A stretch of 10,575 nucleotides of DNA from an uncultured Dokdonia sp. (GTDB lineage: Bacteria > Bacteroidota > Bacteroidia > Flavobacteriales > Flavobacteriaceae), in contig CAKZKZ010000385.1 in NCBI GenBank assembly GCA_937124495.1, positions 1-10,575 of the forward strand, given 5' to 3'. A model generated the notes under the pieces. It was given only the letters and a program-made list of their open reading frames with translations, made no database searches and was not told the origin of the DNA. The position numbers were made by a program, and so were the translations under genes. This document shows, piece after piece, positions 7,174 through 10,575 of this stretch. The stretch's first letter is position 1. Each line of letters starts with the position of its first letter.

Positions 7174-8086
7174 GTAAAACGGTGTTTAATTTTTTAATAG
7201 ACTTAGAATAAAAAAAAGGAATAATAATCAATAGCATGGGAGGAAACATAAAACTCATTGCCATTAGTATTCCTTGTGACATATTCATTTCTTTCGGAAA
7301 AGATGAGTATTTAGCAAAAATGATAGCTGTCAAGTATATATAACACAATAGAAAAAAGATAATTATGATATCTATTTCATTAAAAAATGAAATACTTAAA
7401 GCTATGATAATGGGTATAACTAAAAGTGTAAAATAGCGTAAACAGGTTTTTGTTTTCTCAAGTAAAAATTCTTTTGGGGATAGATTAAAACTCCAAACAA
7501 AATATTCGTTTTCTATTTTGGAATAGTATGAAAAACAAACAATTCCAATGAGCAACATTGAAAAAATTCCCAAATTAAAATTTCCAACAGATATTGAAAT
7601 ATAGGTTAAAAAATAAGCGATTGGAATAACATACCATGTTTTTCTGAAGCCAACTGTAAATTCAAATGGTTTTTTACCAAAAGGTGTTGGAATAGTTACA
7701 TTCATATTTGTGCTAAAATTGAATAAAGTAATTAAAATCACCAACATATTTAATATTGCTGAACATATAAATTGTTTTTTGTACACTAAAAAAAGAGTAA
7801 AAGGAATACAATACATTATGTTTTCTACAATCCTTAATTCCCTGTATTTCTTTTTATTGAATATAGATTTTAAAAAATCATTCCTTTTTGGTTCATTTAA
7901 TTTTGAAATAAAACTAATTGAAAGTAGGGCGTATATATAATTTGCAAATGTTGTTTTTTCGAATAGATAATTGGAAAATAACAGAAATATAAACGGTAAA
8001 AGTGTATACCCAATCAATAACGGAAGTCCGAAATCAATCATTCTCCTGTTTAGCATTTTAAATTGAAGTAGAAAATATTCTTTCAT
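7166..8086 (-). CDS. ABC transporter permease-like membrane protein (306 aa)
   Basis: 306 residues, strongly hydrophobic, with about nine predicted membrane segments (about 18-40, 46-61, 86-102, 104-123, 152-170, 172-188, 218-236, 238-258, 271-293). Charged loops lie between them, for example SKLNEPKRNDFLKSIFNKKKYREL (about 61-84, quoted in part: NEPKRND, NKKKYREL). No sequence motif of a well-known permease family stands out. The assignment rests on topology and on the 8-base overlap with the ATPase gene that follows. It begins MKEYFLLQFKMLNRR, a basic amphipathic start typical of ABC-2-like export permeases. No substrate-binding protein, accessory subunit or bacteriocin precursor is visible next to it. 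The coding sequence is visibly more AT-rich than the genes at 1358-4804, which could reflect its membrane composition or acquisition by transfer. Confidence 0.8.
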   Translation of the reverse strand: MKEYFLLQFKMLNRRMIDFGLPLLIGYTLLPFIFLLFSNYLFEKTTFANYIYALLSISFISKLNEPKRNDFLKSIFNKKKYRELRIVENIMYCIPFTLFLVYKKQFICSAILNMLVILITLFNFSTNMNVTIPTPFGKKPFEFTVGFRKTWYVIPIAYFLTYISISVGNFNLGIFSMLLIGIVCFSYYSKIENEYFVWSFNLSPKEFLLEKTKTCLRYFTLLVIPIIIALSISFFNEIDIIIIFFLLCYIYLTAIIFAKYSSFPKEMNMSQGILMAMSFMFPPMLLIIIPFFYSKSIKKLNTVLHD

Positions 8087-8090
8087 TCGT

Positions 8091-8122
8091 CACTTTTGTA
8101 CTAATGGTAAGTAACACTTTTG
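8091..8122. promoter_or_regulatory. Direct octamer repeat upstream of the ABC permease (CACTTTTG x2)
   Basis: CACTTTTG occurs at 8091-8098 and 8115-8122 (24-base period), starting 5 bases before the permease start codon. On the minus strand it reads CAAAAGTG twice. It could be a regulator site close to or overlapping the translation start, but in AT-rich sequence chance is a real possibility. Confidence 0.25.
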
Positions 8123-8141
8123 CGTATGATTCTTAATACAG

Positions 8142-8229
8142 TTTAAGCACCGAATTTAATAAATAGAAAATGAATAGAAAACTTTAGCAGATTTTGTGAG
8201 TAGGGGAGAACTAGTCATTAAGTTTAGAG
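8142..8229 (-). repeat. Interspersed 3'-flanking repeat, copy 2
   Basis: Aligns without gaps to 9637-9724 over 88 bases, with 75 matches. Of these, 44 consecutive bases (8171-8214 and 9666-9709) are identical. It lies 29 bases past the stop of the 191-aa gene and its core ends about 85 bases before the ABC permease start. It has no strong internal stem, no coding frame and no transposon-like terminal structure. Confidence 0.9.
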
Positions 8230-8258
8230 AGTGTTGGAGTAGTCTTTTTTTATTTGAT

Positions 8259-8834
8259 TTACATGTAGAAATGTTTCCATAGCCAAATCCCAGAGTAATT
8301 TGTTATACACATATCGTTAATTTTAAATACTTGTATTCTATCTTTTGGTAGTGGTTTTATTCTCTCTCCTTTCATCATTTGTTTAAGGAGATATGATTTT
8401 TCTTTGAACCAACTTTTTTTGTCGTCAGTAGTGTTTGCGAAGATTTTTAAATAGCTCTTATTCTCTTTTAATTCAACTACAATATCCTCAAAAAATCCTT
8501 CATCATGATATTCATCTGAATTTTCTTGATCTATCCAACCGTTATCACGTAAAATTTGAATTCCGTTACTTTCATTTGATTTTGGTTTTTCTTCTATCTC
8601 ATAGTTGATATCAATCAATCCATATTTAGCAATTGTCCCTACTATATTATTGCCTTTTATAGATTTTACTTTAACCTTAAGATTCTCTTCAATTATTAAT
8701 TTTATTTCTTCTGCGATAACTTCACCTTTTTTTGAAATATCAATTGACATTTCAATTCCAATAAAGTCATTTATTGGATTGTATTTTAATTCAGAATTAA
8801 TAATTCTTAATATATTAATTTTATTCATTTTCAT
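8259..8834 (-). CDS. Hypothetical soluble protein (191 aa)
   Basis: 191 residues from the ATG at 8834; a second in-frame ATG two codons later (8828) is an equally possible start. No signal peptide or membrane segment is seen. The protein is charged, with an alternating strand/helix N-terminal half: FIGIEMSIDISKKGEVIAEE (24-43) and a possible small beta domain to about 80. An acidic linker follows (DQENSDEYHDEGFFED, 102-117), then a basic segment (KGERIKPLPKDRIQVF, 155-170) and a C-terminus with aromatic residues, GIWLWKHFYM. I do not recognise a family. It lies between an ACAACG...CGTTGT inverted repeat upstream (8875-8936) and a copy of the interspersed repeat downstream, so it is packaged like a cassette gene. 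Proteins in such settings are often accessory (defence, immunity, stress), but nothing in the sequence proves that here. Confidence 0.75.
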   Translation of the reverse strand: MKMNKINILRIINSELKYNPINDFIGIEMSIDISKKGEVIAEEIKLIIEENLKVKVKSIKGNNIVGTIAKYGLIDINYEIEEKPKSNESNGIQILRDNGWIDQENSDEYHDEGFFEDIVVELKENKSYLKIFANTTDDKKSWFKEKSYLLKQMMKGERIKPLPKDRIQVFKINDMCITNYSGIWLWKHFYM

Positions 8835-8874
8835 TATGAGTTAACTTCTTGTAGATTGGTTTATTTTAAATGTA

Positions 8875-8936
8875 TTACAACGTGTTTGTATACGATTTAA
8901 TAGCGTATCAGTAATTAATTTTGCATGGCGTTGTGA
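8875..8936. repeat. Imperfect inverted repeat with ACAACG...CGTTGT ends (attC-like in layout only)
   Basis: Outer arms TTACAACG (8875-8882) and CGTTGTGA (8929-8936) pair at seven positions plus one G-T. Inside, ATACG (8890-8894) pairs with CGTAT (8904-8908) around a 9-base loop. It occupies about half of the gap between the 208-aa and 191-aa genes. The bipartite fold and its position between two unknown genes recall recombination sites of gene cassettes, but the integron core GTTRRRY is not clearly present. Confidence 0.5.
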
Positions 8937-8953
8937 TAGATTTAAGTAATGTT

Positions 8954-9580
8954 TTAAAGTTTTCCAAGATTCCATTTTTCCTTTATTAATTGAAGTTTAC
9001 TTTTTATAAAACCAAATAAAATTGCTAAACCTATAAATGATGAAATTCTGAAAATGAAGCTGAATACAATTAGTTGAATGCTAATTTGTTTCAAGGAGCC
9101 AATTAAGAAGTCAAAAATACTTTGGTCGCTAAAAGCACTATATGAAAGATAACTACTATGCACTGATAAAAAAAGACTAATAGTATCCACATTAATCACT
9201 AAGATAATTGATAGTATTAATCGAAAAATAAAAAACTCCCCTATTTTCTTTAGTCTCAATAACTGGAATACTAAAAAACAAACTATAGGTATTAGCCACA
9301 CATAATACCAGTATTCTCCGAATATATAATCTAAATAATTTGATTTTTCATTTTGATTGTCCAAACCTAAGTAATAAATCAAAGGAGAAATGAGGTGAAT
9401 AATTAAAAGTATACTACTTAAAAATAAAATGAAGTCTATACCTTTTCTATCTATTACTTTTAATGTTTCACTTTTTTTGTTGAAAAGGAAAATGCAAGAT
9501 AAAATAAGAGATGATAAGATAAACCCAATCAATAAATCTTGTTTTATGAAGTCATCTAAAAATCGTATTACTTCAATCAA
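8954..9580 (-). CDS. Hypothetical polytopic membrane protein (208 aa), probable TTG start
   Basis: 208 residues if started at the TTG at 9580 (TTG-ATT-GAA, read MIEVIRFLDDF). An in-frame TAA lies 18 bases upstream and no Met codon occurs downstream in the rest of the gene, so a non-ATG start is required. An A- and C-rich run, not a Shine-Dalgarno site, precedes it. Hydrophobic segments fall at about 17-33, 49-70, 91-109, 116-140 and 163-192, giving about five inner-membrane helices. The loop LGLDNQNEKSNYLDYIFGEY (71-90) is the main polar stretch, and a basic tail (KSKLQLIKEKWNLGKL) should be cytoplasmic. No family is recognised. It shares the 1,495-base unit between the two best repeat copies with the 191-aa gene, which begins 119 bases after its stop. 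Confidence 0.72.
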   Translation of the reverse strand: MIEVIRFLDDFIKQDLLIGFILSSLILSCIFLFNKKSETLKVIDRKGIDFILFLSSILLIIHLISPLIYYLGLDNQNEKSNYLDYIFGEYWYYVWLIPIVCFLVFQLLRLKKIGEFFIFRLILSIILVINVDTISLFLSVHSSYLSYSAFSDQSIFDFLIGSLKQISIQLIVFSFIFRISSFIGLAILFGFIKSKLQLIKEKWNLGKL

Positions 9581-9636
9581 TTTTTTGGTTTTGGTTTAAT
9601 GTGTTATACCATTGTTGTGTAAGATTCGTTGCTTGA

Positions 9637-9724
9637 TCTAAGCATCTAATGTAGCAAATACAAACTGAATAGAAAACTTTAGCAGATTTTGTGAGTAGGG
9701 GAGAACTAGCTATTAATCTTATAG
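9637..9724 (-). repeat. Interspersed 3'-flanking repeat, copy 3
   Basis: Gap-free partner of 8142-8229 (75 of 88 bases, 44 of them in one identical run at 9666-9709). It begins 24 bases after the GH3 stop codon, in the same orientation as the other two copies, and its core lies about 85 bases before the start of the 208-aa gene. Toward that gene it is followed by GTGTTATACCATTGTTGTGT (9601-9620, plus strand). Confidence 0.9.
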
Positions 9725-9748
9725 GGTATTAGCCATAGTTATTCTATG

Positions 9749-10575
9749 TTACTGTATTAATCCTAAATGTATTTTTAATCGAATAATTTTTTTTACAGAT
9801 TGATACACCTGTTTTTTATAAATCGGATTAATTCTCATCTCGTCAAGAATAGAATTGATAGTTTCGATTTCATCAATGGGCATCAATAACATATCATTTC
9901 CAGCTTTTGACGCTAGTAAAGGTGCATTATCGATTATAGTAACCGCTTTCATTATATTTAATGCATCTGTTAGTATAAGTCCTTTGAACCCTAATTCATT
10001 TTTCAGTAAATCTGTTACGATATTTCTCGAGCAACTAGCAGGTAACCCATTCGTATTGTATTTTTTATTATTGGTTATTGTAATATGAGCCATCATTATT
10101 GAGAGAACACCTGCCTCTATTAGCGGAGGGTACACATTTAATTCTTGCAATTCTCCATCTATATAAACCGATTTTTTATGAGTATCTCCTTTTACCAATC
10201 CATGACCAGGAAAATGTTTTGCTGTTGCAATAATACCTTGATTTTGCGTGGTTTTTATAAACTGATTACTCAACTCAATAACCTTGTTTTTGTCATTGCC
10301 AAAACTTCTATCTTTTATGGCTTCATTTTCTGGACTAATATCTACAACTGGCGCAAAATTTTGATGAAAGCCGATTTCTAATAGTTTATTATTGATAATT
10401 GTGGCAACAGAATCTGATTGTTTTTCAGTTCTAATATCAATAGTATTCATTAAAGATTTTGTGCCTTGTAATCTGCCATTAAACAAGCTTGGTTCTGAAT
10501 CAAAAGAAAATAGTAATGGCAATTGATTTTTAGAAACACTAATTGCATTTAAACTATCAATCATTTTTTTATGAT
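9749..10575 (-). CDS. Glycoside hydrolase family 3 protein (beta-N-acetylhexosaminidase/NagZ-like), N-terminus cut by window edge
   Basis: The frame is open to the right window edge. A Met codon at 10564 is preceded by open codons (H-K-K) and is probably internal, because GH3 enzymes of this type carry about 60-100 more N-terminal residues. Numbering from that Met, the loop KHFPGHG (116-122) followed by GDTH (126-129) is the catalytic Asp-His acid/base loop typical of NagZ-type GH3 enzymes. GLILTDALNIM (195-205) contains the nucleophile Asp200. APVVDISP (71-78) and RSFGND (86-91) are also characteristic. The usual D-Q-E-G-G motif appears as DSEPS (22-26). Family role: cleavage of beta-1,4-linked GlcNAc, classically in peptidoglycan turnover. 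The specific substrate is not determinable, so no gene symbol is given. The protein ends after the barrel domain, as NagZ does, without the second GH3 domain. Confidence 0.9.
   Translation of the reverse strand, partial: HKKMIDSLNAISVSKNQLPLLFSFDSEPSLFNGRLQGTKSLMNTIDIRTEKQSDSVATIINNKLLEIGFHQNFAPVVDISPENEAIKDRSFGNDKNKVIELSNQFIKTTQNQGIIATAKHFPGHGLVKGDTHKKSVYIDGELQELNVYPPLIEAGVLSIMMAHITITNNKKYNTNGLPASCSRNIVTDLLKNELGFKGLILTDALNIMKAVTIIDNAPLLASKAGNDMLLMPIDEIETINSILDEMRINPIYKKQVYQSVKKIIRLKIHLGLIQ

Noticed and set aside
9601..9620. GTGTTATACCATTGTTGTGT as a separate annotated repeat
   Set aside because: Only one clear instance in the window; its similarity to the end of the 8875-8936 element is limited to CACAAC on the minus strand, so it is mentioned only in a finding.
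6438..9724. Classical integron with attC sites
   Set aside because: No integron integrase is present in the window, and the repeats lack a clear GTTRRRY/RYYYAAC core; only the layout is cassette-like.
6438..9724. CRISPR array
   Set aside because: Only three diverged copies, more than 1.4 kb apart and separated by genes.
8142..9724. Insertion sequence or composite transposon
   Set aside because: No transposase gene and no terminal inverted repeats; the flanking copies are direct repeats.

Overview
The window looks like a piece of a low-GC Flavobacteriia chromosome (phylum Bacteroidota). This rests on the AT-rich sequence, the scarcity of Shine-Dalgarno sites, a seven-TM membrane-anchored AraC-type regulator, a lipoprotein S41 peptidase and an orphan bestrophin. 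These are all familiar in this group, but the genus cannot be named from the sequence alone. Every credible gene (ten in all) lies on the minus strand, so the biological reading order runs from high to low coordinates. Two genes are cut by the window edges: a glycoside hydrolase family 3 enzyme on the right and the AraC-type regulator on the left.

Right part (about 6175-10575), in transcription order: the GH3 enzyme (N-acetylhexosaminidase/NagZ-like core), a five-helix membrane protein of unknown function, a soluble protein of unknown function, and an ABC exporter pair (permease and ATPase, overlapping by 8 bases). This part carries a short interspersed repeat in three copies (6438-6475, 8142-8229, 9637-9724). 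Each copy has the same orientation and sits 17-29 bases past the stop codon of a minus-strand gene. Two copies share 44 identical bases at an exact offset of 1,495 bases and bracket the two unknown genes. Between those two genes lies a separate imperfect inverted repeat with ACAACG...CGTTGT ends. Together this looks like a set of gene cassettes separated by repeats, and it is the most interesting part of the window. No recombinase is visible here.

Middle (about 5460-6180): two small membrane proteins of unknown function (125 and 64 residues) and a 162-residue lipoprotein. They are closely spaced (about 70 bases apart) and could be co-transcribed.

Left part (1-4973): a 736-residue S41-family lipoprotein peptidase with an N-terminal beta-sandwich-like domain and a PDZ region, a bestrophin-family channel, and the 7TM-AraC regulator. 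A second intergenic repeat family occurs here: a palindrome with core GCTTTCGCGAAAGC, once in each of three successive gaps. The genes in this half read like ordinary chromosomal functions, and no pathway clearly links them.
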